Shown here one piece after another: positions 1 to 12,005 of a DNA stretch of 64,000 nucleotides (positions are counted from its first letter, which is position 1; each line of letters opens with the position of its first letter). The translations under genes and the position numbers were made by a program. The DNA comes from Sambucus nigra (taxonomy: Eukaryota > Streptophyta > Magnoliopsida > Dipsacales > Adoxaceae), in the NCBI GenBank assembly GCA_949130495.1, contig OX422214.1:255568187-255632186 (forward strand), in the 5' to 3' direction. The notes under the pieces were generated by a model. That model saw nothing but the letters and a program-made list of their open reading frames with translations, did not search any database and was not told where the DNA came from.

Positions 1-2071
1 CTCTTTTTAGCCGTTGGCTCTGAAGGATCCACCACCACCATGGGGAAAGCAACGGAGGAGGGGACAACGACTGTATGCCGTTGATACTCAGCATTTATTC
101 GGTCCAGTTCTGCCTGGGCCTCCCTCCTCACACACTCAGCCATCTCAGCAGGCATGGGAGGGGGAACGGAGGCTATGGGAAGAGCTGCCACGGGAGTTTG
201 GGGCTTATGGGACTTTGATTTCGATTTCGATGTCCCACTCTTGGCCGTTCTTGCCTTCTTGGCAGGTGGTTGAGAAGCCCCCTCGTCGGTAGTAACTACA
301 GTAGAGGGGGCAGCCTTCTTCGCAGCAGCAGTTTTGGACTTTGGCGTGACAACTGGGACCATGGCACAAAGTGAGGGAAGCTCGTTGGGAGGTGCTTTGT
401 GGGTTGAACTTAGAAGGAATTCTATCCCAAGTACAGAGTTTCCTTTTAGCCCCAACTCCAGGGCAAAAAATGAAGAAACGGGAGGATACACAGGCTCTCC
501 CTCAACGAACTCAGCAATTTCAGCTAGTTGCTTCGGCCAATACTTGGTGGCAAACAAAGGGGTCACATCCCCATGCCTGGTAATACTGGGAATGGTGACA
601 CGCCCAGCCATTGTTGAAGATATCTCCCACGCAGCAGTCGAAGAAAATAAGGAGCATGCCTCGCCAAAGGAGACTTTGGGGTTTGATGATTGGAAAACTG
701 GACGTGGCACCCCCTGGTCAAACCCAAACTGACGGCTGCATCAGTTGGGGTTATAATGCTTGCTCGTGTATCCCCACTCGGTGTAGGAGGGCAGATATCC
801 AGGAGAAAGCAGAAGAACCATGGCAAGCGAGGGATCCTCAATGTCAGGAGAAGGGTCCTGTATCAATCTGGCATCATGATGAAAAAATTTACAAGTATGA
901 AAAAGGCCTCTTCTTGATAGGGCCTCATAACGAAACTCTCAAAATGATCAATCACGAAAATCAACTCCTTTCGGCTTTGCCTCTTATGATAAATGAAGGA
1001 CCGAGGAGGCAAAATTATTTCAGCCGAAGGAGGACTGTTGGGCTTGGCCGCTACGGCAGGAAAGCGGAAGTAGAGAAAGCTAGTCAGAAGCACACTGTTG
1101 GCAAAATTGGCCAAGTTATAACGGCCAATGGAGCGTTCCATGTCAAATAAAGTCCTGTCCAACCAGGTGTACAGGGATCCTAAGGCAATTGCAGCCAGGG
1201 GAAGCTTTATGCCTCGAGCTAAGCGAAGGGAAATGTTGATGAGGTCTCTTCGGGGCTGATCGTTGGGCTTGCCCGTCAAAAGGAAACAGGATAAAATCAC
1301 AAGAATGTAAGCAGGAAGCTCCAACGGCATACCTTGACCAGGGGAAGTTGATGAAGAACTGCCTTCACTAGAACTCTGGAAGAAATAATTGATCAAGGGA
1401 GAAAAAGTAGCTTTGTTGGAAGAACCGATGCAGCTTCGGCATATGCAATCCAACTCCAAACGATCCACAGTCTCTTGAGCATCAAGAGATTCATCGGTGT
1501 AAGGCTCATGGCATGTGGCATCAAGGCCCAGGAGCTCACACACATCCTCCAGAGTTATGGTAAACACACCCCAGGCAGCAATGAACGTATGAGTATCCAC
1601 GTTTCAGCTAGAGACCAGTATAGGCAAGGCAGCGTTGTTCTTTGATAGAGTAAACTCACCAAACCACCTTGCCCGTTGCAGCCCAATCTTAGTAAGGACA
1701 TCAGTATAGGAACTCTGCATGTGAGAGTTCCAGGCAGCAAAGTGCGCGGGGGATCCCCCGGGTGCTTCAAAATCAATATGGGACCATGGGAAGTCCCCTC
1801 GCTCCAAGCAAAATCTGAGAGTTCCTTCTGGGGGCAGAAATCCCCACTTAGACGCCTCTTCGTCCTCATCACCCAACAAGAGGGCGTCAAACTTAGAGGA
1901 AAAGCAGACAGCCTTACAGGCAACAGCAAAGCCATCACCCTCCCCAAAAATGGGAGAGCGACGGTAAAATCTCAGCTGTTCTTGGCGAGCAGCACCCAGG
2001 GCGGAGGTAGCAGTGGTGGTGGCAGACGGAGCACTGGCGGCGGAAATGGTGGGGTTGCTTGAAGACGCCAT
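1..2071 (-). pseudogene. Plant-mobile-domain (PMD) protein, antisense ORF of a Tat-type retrotransposon, 3' end outside window
   Basis: Read on the - strand from an ATG at 2071, the frame opens with a Ser/Ala/Thr-rich leader and continues through a region with FPWSHIDFEAPGG and the signature WGVFTITLEDVCELLGL, typical of the plant mobile (aminotransferase-like) domain. Further on come YNPN and RQFGFDQGVP, then a Lys/Ala/Ser-rich tail with AKKAR and KSKSKSHK, a likely nuclear localisation signal. The frame is still open at position 1. It is broken three times by eye: a shift near 1600, a shift near 885, and one in-frame TGA between YNPN and the RQFGF motif (near 730). It lies directly upstream of, and antisense to, a polypurine tract and LTR. 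Tat-lineage Ty3/gypsy elements are known to carry such antisense ORFs, some with PMD similarity. Function of the protein is unknown. The + strand ORFs here are shadows. Confidence 0.72.
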
Positions 2072-2615
2072 GACAAATAGTGGAGCTGTAATAGAGAAAG
2101 CTTCGAGAGAAAAGGGATTGAGAGCAAGAATGGAGATGGACGATCACAAGTGGTGGTATAGTAGATGAAGAATAAATCTCTTGCAACAATGGAGTCTCTC
2201 TCTCTCTTTCTAGAAAAGAAGCGACAGTCTGATGAAGAAGATAATAACGAAGTAAGAAAAAACAAAGGAGAAGGTTCAAAGTATTTTGAATATGGCTGTT
2301 GAAAATTTCGATTTGACGTTTAGATTTCCTCACCCTCGCACGTGCACGGCCGCCTGTAATCATTTCAATTGAACACGTGGCACTTCGGGAAGTGCTTTGA
2401 CAGTTGAAAAGACAGCGCCACGTCATTAATGAAATGACGCATAGAGAACAAGAAGCGTCACCTTCTTCAGCAAGCTTGATTTTTGGCACCAATTTTTTGT
2501 CAGACTTATCTAAACAAAACCCCAACAAAGAACGTGTCCCAACGATTTCGTCTATTTGAGTCATTTCGTGTAAACATTTCTTGTCCCAACAAATCTCTCC
2601 GCGAGGGGCAAATGT

Positions 2616-2623
2616 AGAGGGGG
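2616..2623 (+). promoter_or_regulatory. Polypurine tract before 3' LTR
   Basis: AGAGGGGG lies just upstream of a TG dinucleotide (2626) where a new repeat-rich sequence begins. Position and composition fit the plus-strand primer of a Ty3/gypsy element read on the + strand. The A/T-poor purine run GAGGGGCA a few bases upstream is typical too. Confidence 0.5.
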
Positions 2624-2625
2624 CT

Positions 2626-3102
2626 TGAAGCTCAGCGTGGCAACTCAAGCGTGGCATCTTGGTGAGGAAGCTCAGCGTGGCAGCTTGGTGAGATAGCTCA
2701 GCGTGGCAACTCAAGCGTGGCATCTTGGTGAGGCAGCTCAGCGTGGCAGCTTGGTGAGGCAGCTCAGCGTGGCAACTCAAGCGTGACATCTTGGTGAGGC
2801 AGCTCAGCGTGGCAGCTTGGTGAGACAGCTCAGCGTGGCAACTCAAGCGTGGCATTTTGGTGAGGCAGCTCAGCGTGGCAGCTTGGTGAGGCAGATCAGC
2901 GTGGAAACTCAAGCGTGGCATCTTGGTGAGGTAGCTCAGCGTGGCAGCTTGGTGAGGCAGCTCAGCGTGGCAACTCAAGCGTGGCATCTTGGTGAGGCAG
3001 CTCAGCGTGGCAGCTTGGTGCGGCAGCTCAGCGTGGCAACTCAAGCGTGGCATCTTGGTGAGGCAGCTCAGCGTGGCAACTCAAGCGTGGCAACTCATAC
3101 TT
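2626..3102 (+). repeat. 66-bp tandem array, about seven copies
   Basis: The core CAACTCAAGCGTGG recurs at 2641, 2707, 2773, 2839, 2905 (one mismatch), 2971 and 3037, exactly 66 bases apart, and once more at 3077 (a shortened final unit). Each unit is built from two sub-blocks with CAGCTTGGTGAGG and CATCTTGGTGAGG, so it is itself a diverged duplication. Because 66 is a multiple of three and the units lack stops, both strands give long repetitive ORFs with a 22-residue period. I treat these as shadows. Confidence 0.95.
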
Positions 3103-3950
3103 CAGCTTATTGTGTTAATCATATTGTACCTTTGATTACATTCACTGTAAAGCTATAACAGTTGTAATGACATAACGATAATAATAATACAGTTTGGGTG
3201 AGGTCAAACGGTACTCACGAGAGACCAGGCATGGCAGGACCTGGGAGGGCTTTCATTCCCTATCGAATGACCTCACCATGGGAACTTTAGAGGGACTTGG
3301 TTTGGAGGATTGAGAAGTAAGGCACCGTTGGGGCTTGTCCTGACCATCTTAGATACACCTGGTAAAACACTGAAGGACCCTGACCGTGGAACCTCAAGCG
3401 GAGCAGCTTGGAGTTCCATCGGGCATTGAGTTATGGACCAAACAACCCTCTACTTAATGTCACATCTACTGTGGGTGATGTCACTAGCCATCTAAACAAT
3501 GTCAGCCATGCACTTGAGTAAACCACCATGGTATTTGGGGCTGTTAGGCAGTTGGTGAGCCACCTCTGCGACAACAACCCCCTGACACACAGTGGTTAGG
3601 CAAAAGGCATGTCCTGGCATTTAATGTTTATGACGTGGAGACAACTAGTGCATCAGGCATTTAATGTTGTGACATAAAGTATGAGGGATGTCTTTCATAG
3701 TCTTTAATGACTGAGTTGCCTCGGGGGTGGTGTGGGGGGATATTTAAGGACCCCAACCACCTTTGAGGAGGGGATCCCTTTTTGAGAATTGAAAAGAGTT
3801 ATTGCAAACCAGAGAGTTTACTCACTCACCATTGTCATTTATTATAAAGCTTTTAATACTTGACAGAGATTTGTAGAGGGTGTTTGGTGTGTTTCTACCT
3901 GCCTACCAAAGTGTATCTAGGCTGCTTACTTCTCTCTCCCTCTAGCTAAG
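2626..3950 (+). repeat. 3' LTR of the Tat-type element (3' boundary approximate)
   Basis: The sequence starts after the polypurine tract, opens with a 66-bp tandem array, and carries a TATA-like GATATTTAAGGACC near 3740. About 60-200 bases later an AT-rich stretch with TTATTATAAAGC resembles a polyadenylation region. This order (U3 with repeats, TATA, R/U5) is what an LTR shows. The partner 5' LTR is outside the window, so neither the 3' boundary (anywhere from about 3900 to 4140) nor a target-site duplication can be fixed. No primer site follows, as expected for a 3' LTR. Confidence 0.5.
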
Positions 3951-6900
3951 CCACTTCTAAAAGTTCATTATTATTCCCTGAGTTATACACGAGAGTTTTG
4001 TGAGTTTAAGTTGAGTCTATCCTCATTTGGTTCATGTTTATGTGTTCTATCATTAATCCAAAGCTTTAGCCAATTAACTTGTGATTACCATACTCAATAG
4101 GGGTTACGCCTCCATATATAATCTAAAGTACCCTCTTACAGTATGAAGTAAACTAATATTAACAAACGCAATAGGAAGGAACCAATGTAAGTTGATAAAA
4201 AAAATGTTAGTAACTCGACGCCGACTGTTAGCCGATTATTGCATCAGCAACAATGGCTGTGTTGTTGTCGCAACAGCGACAACAACAACGACATAATGGC
4301 ACTGCTTTGATTGAAATTTCTGATGAAGTGCGGTTTATGTCCATAGTTCATCCAAAAGAATGCTACTGTGTTATTCTAAAAAAATTGAGAATTTAACAAT
4401 TTATTCTTTATCGGCCAAGAATGAAAATGAAAATATAGATTCCTCATCATCTCCTTCTAGTGAAGCGTCTTTTGTCAACTGCCCCACCGTATTTATAATT
4501 TTAGGAATGGACTCTATGGCTCGAGTTTCAATATTAAAAGAATGTCTGCTTGCTATAATGTGCAAATCAAAATCGGTAAGGATACAAACACTATAACAAT
4601 ATTATTGCTACGACTTAAAACACTATACTATAATCCTCCAAACAGTTTAAAAAAGTGTTTCAACTTCCTAAAACTAATTTTGTCATTTGCAAAAAAATGA
4701 GTCAAATTTTTAGTTGACTTGAGTGTGTGACATAATGACAATTAAAAATAATGTTACTTAAAATCAATATATAAAAGTCAATAAAGGGCCACACTTACTT
4801 GGCAGAATTTATGTAGTATTGAATGAACTCGACAAAGCTCCATATCTAGTACAAATATACGGAAATAATAAAGTGAAACTGCGACTACGTTATACTTATC
4901 TCGTGAAGGTCTTAGTTTGTTGGCGGGTTCCAAGCATGATAACTGTCATATACACTACAGTCCCATAACGGAGAACCATCAGAACAGTAACAAACCACCG
5001 AAATATAAGAGGACTGCTACTTCAGTCAACATGACTCTCTTACTGTAGCAGGATGAGCTCTCTTACTGTTAGAATATAGGACATTACCTAAAGGCATAAG
5101 CCCATATGGCATAGTCTTATTGTCAAATGGTACTTAGCTTTCAGAACGTTTCGAAACCTCAGGGCATAAGCCTATATAGGACAATCACTACTTGTGCATC
5201 TTCTTCATGTCCGAAGATAAGATGTGGATATCTAATTCTATCATTTTTGTCTCTGAAAGTAAGATCTTCCCGAGATGAGGAATTAACTTTCAAGTGATAT
5301 CCTCCTTGAAGTCACTGGTTGATCAGAAGTATTTGTACAATGTGATAGACATTACCTACCAAGTAGTGAGTACACTGTAATATTAAGACAATACCTACCA
5401 AGTAGTGAGTACATTATAATATCAAGACAATGATGTTTATGATCACATTGATGGTTCCTATATTTTTCCGAATGAAAAATATCAAGTTAATTAAATATTA
5501 ATAACGATTCTATTTCACTGAGTTTATCAACTGCATAATGTTAGATTATAGCATACTCCTGATTAGACACTTTAAGCTTTAACATTTACAATTAAAGAAT
5601 TACGTAAACGGAGCTATATATTGACATTCTTACATTGTGTAAGTTGAACTTGACCCCAAATGCTATATGAACTGTTATCTGGGAGTTAGTGCAGTAGCGC
5701 AACCTCTGCAGTAATGTAGTAGCGCCGCATCTTCCACTCATATTTCATGATGTTGAGAAGTGAAGAGAGAGATGTTGTCGACCGTGGACAACAATACGTA
5801 TGATTCAGCACCTTTCTAATAATCTCCAAGCTCATATAATTCTTATAGTACCTTAATGTCGAAAACAAATTCAATTAAAAAACAAAGACCAAAATGCATA
5901 AAAAAATAGATTTCAGTTCAATGATCCTTCGGCAAGCATGTGAAGGCTTAATAGTTAAGTGCATACCTCGACAACATGGATGTTGTGCATTGGGGACAAC
6001 CCGAAAACTCGAAAACAGTCCGACAACATTGATAAGTTAACCTGTGAATACCACCCCATTTCAAATAAAACACAGGTAAATAAATCCCAACTGCAAACAA
6101 AGTTTTCGAGGTCAGCAAAAGATTCACAGGCAACATAATGGGAAAAACCAACTAATCCATTCCCTTAATCTTTAGTAAATTGTAATTTATACAACTCATT
6201 TTTTTGGTATTGCTATGTTCAATGCATGGTAGGTTGGGTCAAATTGGATCAACACCCATAATTTCCAATGCCATGAAGCTAGGCACGACTAACGTGTATA
6301 AGTCATTACTCATTACCTTCCATATAAATCTAAATAACAATTTCTTAAGATAATATTCAGCTAAGAAATTCAATTATATGGTCAAAATATGAAGCAAAGC
6401 CATAATCAATTTTTTCTTGTCAAGGCAACATGGTTAACGTTAAGAAACATGATCTATATTAAATCTTTCATACTGATATGTTAAGCTAATATAGACTCTA
6501 TAAAGAAATTCAAATTACTTGACAATACTGCAAAAAATTCGATATAAAAGTAGCAAAGAGATTGCGACCATACTGGGAGAAAAAATAAACTGCCAAACAG
6601 GAAGACAGTCAAGAAACAAAATGAAAAATGGCAAGAACACTGCAATTAACTCCATATTTAAAATCAAAATTGTCCACTTTAGTAGATTAAAATTGTCCAC
6701 TTTAAAATCAAAATTGTCGGAGGCAAAAGGCGCACCAAGGTGCCAAGGTCCCTGTGGAACCTAAGCAGGAGTCAAGGTGCGCGCCTGATCGAAGTGAGGC
6801 ACAAAGTCTATAAAAATGCAAAAGCTATATATTTATAATGAAGTGGAAATATAGAACTTATTTGGTATTTTCACTTCATTAAAAATTAATGAAGTGAAAA

Positions 6901-7190
6901 AATAGAAATTAATGAAGTGAAAATACCAAATAAATAAGTCATACCAAATTTTTAATGAAGTGAAGAGATAGAAATTACATAAGTCGTTCTACATCTTTAT
7001 AAACTAAATAAATAGATCCAAAATAGTATTAGTTTAAATTAAACACCGTTGTCGATCCTAACTGTTGAGCATATTTCTACACATTCCCACATATCATGGG
7101 TGGAAATAGTACCAAAAGTTTATACAAAAATGAAGATACCAAGTCCATTTAACCAAATCACATGAACTTAGAGTATATAAAGTTGGCAAC
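3951..7190. other. AT-rich sequence, no assignable gene
   Basis: This stretch holds short ORFs only (for example 4253-4396 and 4360-4596 on +) with no domain I recognise. A short tandem duplication with ACCTACCAAGTAGTGAGTAC occurs near 5354 and 5395. On the - strand, blocks near 6093-5966 (bounded by TTTGCAG and GAG/GTATGC) and 5874-5686 could be exons, perhaps of the possible split gene at 7199-8240, but I cannot name a product. An AT-rich inverted repeat (6856-6939) is listed separately. Confidence 0.5.
6856..6939. repeat. Long imperfect inverted repeat (hairpin)
   Basis: ACTTATTTGGTATTTTCACT at the left arm (6856 on) pairs with AATACCAAATAAATAAGT at the right arm (ending 6939), with small bulges. 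The loop itself contains another AATGAAGTGAAAA block, and a third partial copy follows near 6954. It could be the remains of a foldback or MITE-like element; no target duplication was identified. Confidence 0.7.
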
Positions 7191-7198
7191 AAACTCAC

Positions 7199-8240
7199 AG
7201 TGGGAAGTTGGAATTTTGATCGAGTGAAAATTTGTGCGCCCATGAAGACACTGTAACTGAGTGAACTAAACCTTGTCAAATAACAAAAGGCCGAAAAATT
7301 CAAATATATCCATTGTATTGTCAACTAAACCTTATAAACAAACATATTTTCCCACTAATATCTATAGGGTTAAAAACTTACAAACACAGAACACAATAAA
7401 ACCCCAAGTAGCTTTCAATACAATGTTATCTAATCTATGTATATAAACTTTTAAACCTTACCCCAAACCTAAAAACCAAAGTAGCTGTCACCACCAAAAA
7501 TATTATAGAATGATAATTAAACACTTTCACCACCACAAATATTATTTATATAATGTAAAAATGAAAACCTTACCCCAAACCTAAAACCCAGAAGGAGATC
7601 CATGGAGTTTGGCACCTGTAATTCAACAATACAAATAATAATTCCAGTATAAAAAAATCAAATGAAAATGACTCAAATGAGTGGATGACATTAATAGAAA
7701 ACTAAATGACGATCGAAACACGTGGTTTTCATTATAACATTTCATCAAAAACATACCTCTAGTGAACTAATATAACCTAAAAACACAGATCTTTGATTGC
7801 AACCATAAAAAAAATGATTCATACCAAATATCAATTTTTTTAAAACCTAAAAACCCAAATCATTGATTGAAACCGTAGAAGACATGATTCAGACAAAAAA
7901 AACCTTTGATGGAGGGAAGGGGAAGATCGAGATGTGAAGCCCACTTAACAAACGTAGATGCCTTAAACTGGATCCAATATTCACAGACCTGGAAAAAAAA
8001 GAAAATCAAAGATTAACGTGGGAGAGGGAGAGAGCTTCAACATACCCGAGGGCGATGGGCTACGACCGACATATTGGGAGAGTGAGGTAGAGGGAGGTAG
8101 CGTGGGAGAGGGAGAGAATGGGGGTGGGGGGAAGATTAGGGAGGCAAGACGGAGAAGAGGGGAAAAAATTAGGGCTGAAGTTGGTTTCTCCCATTTAGTG
8201 GTTCAAGCGTTTGGGTTAGGGTGGAAACGCAGATCGGGGT
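7199..8240 (-). CDS. Possible 5' end of an unidentified spliced gene
   Basis: On the - strand a CT-rich leader with CCCTAA motifs (about 8240-8073) precedes an ATG at 8072. Four candidate exons bounded by GT and AG follow: 8072-8046, 7988-7904, 7615-7588 and 7250-7199. Joined, they are 192 nt and leave one open frame of 64 codons; the exon 2 part reads VCEYWIQFKASTFVKWAS. Pyrimidine tracts precede the acceptors (CTTTTTTTTCCAG, TGAATTACAG, CAGTTACAG). I recognise no protein family, and exons further downstream are not resolved. Small exons chosen by eye can arise by chance, so this is a hypothesis only. A non-coding transcript or gene relic would look the same. Confidence 0.33.
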
Positions 8241-8646
8241 GAGAGGTGAGATATGAGAGTTTATGGTGAGAGTGTATTGTAGGTGTGTTTACAAACATAC
8301 TCCTTAATTTGAATTTTGATGATAAGGGACAAACAAATTAGAGTGTGTTAAAAGAGGGAGAATCCAAATTTGTAAGGGGGTAAAATAGGAAATGCAAAAA
8401 AAATCTCATCTCCATGACATCATCATTTGATCTTATGACATACATAAGTTTTCTACTTTATTATATATATATATAAACAATTGGGCAAGGGCAGGAGAAG
8501 ACAAATTGTGTGGATGATGGTTATAATTTTAAAATCGCAATGAGTTAGTATTATGTCCATTTACCAATTAATCATTTTCATTTACAGTTAGACACTTTGA
8601 CGGTATCAATCATTTTGAAATACAAAATATAAGGGAGCTCCATTAC

Positions 8647-8648
<2 letters not shown>

Positions 8649-8716
<68 letters not shown>
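8649..8716. repeat. Compound microsatellite (TA)n(GA)n
   Basis: An uninterrupted TA run from about 8649 to 8682 passes directly into a GA run to 8716. The - strand ORFs across it are low-complexity artefacts. Confidence 0.95.
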
Positions 8717-8719
<3 letters not shown>

Positions 8720-8893
8720 GAGGGAAATGGAGAGAGAAAGAGACAAAGGGTGTGTGTGTAAGTGGACAAAACTCACAAGGGATATTTAGTGAATCACACG
8801 AGCTAAGATAGTAATAAGGAGAATTTGAATATATCCAACCAAACAAAAAGGGAACACGACATGTACATGGTTTAAAAAAATTCCTACGTCCGT

Positions 8894-8918
8894 GGGGGGG
8901 GGGGGGGGGGGGGGGGGG
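8894..8918 (+). repeat. Poly-G homopolymer, 25 bases
   Basis: A run of 25 G on the + strand, directly counted. Such length is rare in plant DNA and is prone to sequencing length error. Confidence 0.95.
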
Positions 8919-9862
8919 AGATCTTTCCATTCATTACTTTCTAAGTAGAATTTGATAGAGTCTTGAGGCTTTTAAATTCACATGCACCCATTAGTGGATC
9001 GTTAAGATATTTATGTTGATGGGTTATAGATTTCCTACAAATATGGACTCTTCCTTTATCACTTATCATTTAGGTTTAATAACCATATCCATATTTATCT
9101 ACAATCACTTATGTATATCTTAAACCATTATCAAACACATCTATAATACGCCTATTATTAATGTCAGAAAGATATCCCATAATTAATCCCAAGACTTTGT
9201 GGCCTGAAGAACAAAATCTTATTGTATAGAAGGGATATAATTTTATTTTATACCTACATTGAATTGATGGTATCCTTGTACGAACGCTAACCATCACTTG
9301 GTTGAAGTGCTTAATGAAAAATGAGTTTTTTGGTGATCATGTTGAAGTGATTTTACTCCAAAACCCACTGGGTTTTCTGGTATTCGCTTATTTGCATTTT
9401 GGAGTATTCAAGTGAGCTGAGAGATCTTTCTGGTCATTTATGCTTTCTCTTCTTTTTAAGTGATCATATTATTTGTTTATTTAATTCTTGGTAGTTTATT
9501 ATTTCAAACTTGGTATATGTGATGAATGAGCCCACTATTGAAGAACTTTAAAATTCCTCTAGTGGGTTACTATTGAGTTGCCAATGGTGGATATTTATTA
9601 TAACCACCCCGATGAAGGCCATATGGTAATGGAAACTAAGATTAATTTTCCCCGAAATCTCCCTTTCTTGTGTTTTTGTGAATATTTTCGAGTAGTTCCT
9701 TCCTAATGTGTTCCAAATGTTTGGAGAATTGTAAATTGCATTCAGCTCCTCACTCAATTTTATGGTACCACTATGGGCATTATGGAGATAAGATATTTTT
9801 ATCGATGGGCATTGATGGATAATGATGTATATTATTTAAAGGAAATAAAGCCAAAACATGCT

Positions 9863-10359
9863 TGTAACGACCTGAGTTTGATTCGGCATAGGCAGATGAG
9901 TAGGCGGAGGCCCGTTGACAAGTGGAACACATGAAAGCATTCCAATGTGGTGAGAATAATCGTATTATTCAAGGGGACACATAGGCTCGGTAATTCCTTG
10001 ACCCATGATAGGAATGAAGGTGACATTATGATTTGGCAAGACTTCTAGTTCGGTAATCTCTGGGATCTAATACTTATTCCTCCACATGTGACTATAGGCT
10101 ATCCATCTTAACACTGAGATGATCTATCGTATCATCAAATTTGGCTAAAGATTGACTTCTGATTAAGGGTTATCCATAAGGTAATTGCGATAAGACCTTT
10201 CTATCTCTTTTAAAGCAGGTGATAATGAGGATGGAGTGGAACTTCAAGGTGTTCGGATGGCGGACCATAACCAACAAGGAGTCAGGCTAAGACAGGGTAA
10301 ATGAGCTTACGCCTGAGAGGGAAGAATTTTATTTCTTAGAAAATGTAGTTTTTTTATGT

Positions 10360-10390
<31 letters not shown>

Positions 10391-12005
10391 GGGGGTGTTG
10401 GTGAAATGCTTTTGATATTTTTGAAAAAAGGAAAAGGGAGAAAAATCCCCTCAGTGAAGTTGTTATTGTTAGGTTCATTTATATTATGTTCTGGGTAAAG
10501 TACTGAAATGACGAACAGGAACGAGTCTGGGAGAAAATAGGGTGTGTAATTCAAGACATGGTTTAACTTGTTTTAAGACTCGCAGACAGGGTCTTGTTTA
10601 AAAAATCAGCAAAAGAGCACAAAATCAGGTGGTAAGACGACCCAGAATTTTGGCAAAATTTCGCGCTGGAACCGGCAATCTAAATATGAGTATCCTAAGA
10701 CAGACATCTATATGAGGGCTATTCGTAGGAGGTTATTGTAAGGTTTTCCCCCTTTGGAATGACTTATATAATATGCCTCTTGCCTATTGCGGCAATCATT
10801 CATCGATACGTGTGGAGAAGCCATTTGATATACCTGAGTGTACGTGAATTACCTCACCATATACCTTGTGGTGATAGTACATGTGAGAGTGTATTCGATA
10901 TACTACACATACGTGAATGCGTGTATTCAATATACTACACGTATGTGAACGAGCCTACTATATACCTCATGTCATGAGTTCGGTCAAACAGTATGATGCA
11001 GGGGAGGCATTCGATATACGTTGAGGGTACTTGTCTAATGGAAGGTGGAAGCCCATTTCTTAGGTTAATTATGCAACAAAGAACCGACAACCCATCACAA
11101 AGAGACTCCTTAATATGGGACAAATATAGGGTCAATACTCAATGTTAGTGTAATGTAGTGTGAAAATGCATGAGTCTTATTAGTATCTTTATGCAAAGTA
11201 TTATGTATGCTGAGATATATATGTATAACTATTAAGCATTAAGTAAAATGAGAAGTATATACAAGTTCCATGTGATAAAGAGCTAATATACAAGTGAAGT
11301 AAAGCATGAAAATATGTACAAGTGAAGTTCAGTATAAAAATATATACAAGTGATGTGAATCATAAAATATGTACAAGTTAAGTGAAGCATATATTAGACA
11401 ACATATGATATACATGTGATGAAGAGATAAGTATATATGTGAAATGGAGAGAAATATATATGGATGGCATAATGTGATCATGGTATATGGAACATATGAG
11501 AATATACAGAAGAAAAATGAGAGAAGAAAATGTATATGTGAGGAGATATATACACATATGTAAAAAAATGATGTAGGAGAAGAAAAACAAATTCCATGTA
11601 AATAGAGTCTAGTCCTAAAAAACTCCCCAAAAAAGTCGAAACTATGGCCATCCCGATCCCCCATTCGGTGGCAAGCGCGCCCCAATGAGGCGGCAACAAC
11701 GCTTTTGCGCACTTAAAAGTGGGATAAAAGAACATAAATGGTCGGGATTTGAGGTGTGTGAATGTGTAGATATTAGACTCGCAATCTTATTTTACTCAAA
11801 ACAAACAAAGAGGTAGCCACCTCTGAAGATATAGCATAAAGGAAAACAAGTGATTCCATTACCAAATGAGATGAGCAAATGAGATGTGGGATCATAGACT
11901 ACTTATGGAGTGAAAAGGTGTTAGGCACCCACTCTGACCTTTCGATCTCTCATGGGCTAAAAATATTCTCATTCTCCTAAATTTATGAACATGTGCATAT
12001 GTGTA
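9863..12005. other. Old repeat-like sequence, possible chromovirus LTR fragment
   Basis: TGTAACGACC at 9863 resembles the start of many chromovirus LTRs. The region 10800-10990 carries repeated ATTCGATATAC / CTACACATACGTGAA blocks, similar in style to the LTRs further right. No end, primer site or partner LTR could be fixed, and no coding region is seen. The left target site of the gag-only element (GTGTA) is at 12001-12005. Confidence 0.3.
10357..10395 (+). repeat. (GT)n followed by 22-base poly-G
   Basis: TGTG repeats from about 10357 run into 22 consecutive G (10374-10395). This is a second long G homopolymer within 1.5 kb of the first. Confidence 0.95.

Larger units (their letters stand above)
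8241..9862. other. AT-rich intergenic sequence with simple repeats
   Basis: I see no coding region. The stretch holds a short (TA)n at 8461-8475, a compound (TA)n(GA)n tract, a 25-base poly-G, and otherwise unassigned AT-rich sequence. Confidence 0.5.

Noticed and set aside
1935..3053. Long - strand ORF of 372 codons
   Set aside because: It is the array read backwards plus LTR/leader sequence in a frame different from the PMD gene; low-complexity translation with no domain.
2817..3158. Repetitive + strand ORF over the 66-bp array
   Set aside because: It is open only because the period is a multiple of three; no start context, no similarity, and the array is better explained as LTR U3 repeats.
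6730..6800. GC-rich AGGCGCACC... block as a possible gene or SINE
   Set aside because: Short dispersed GC-rich repeat wording without promoter boxes, tail or coding potential.
11329..11735. Hydrophobic - strand ORFs
   Set aside because: AT-rich low-complexity Phe/Tyr/Ile runs without conserved motif or exon signals.
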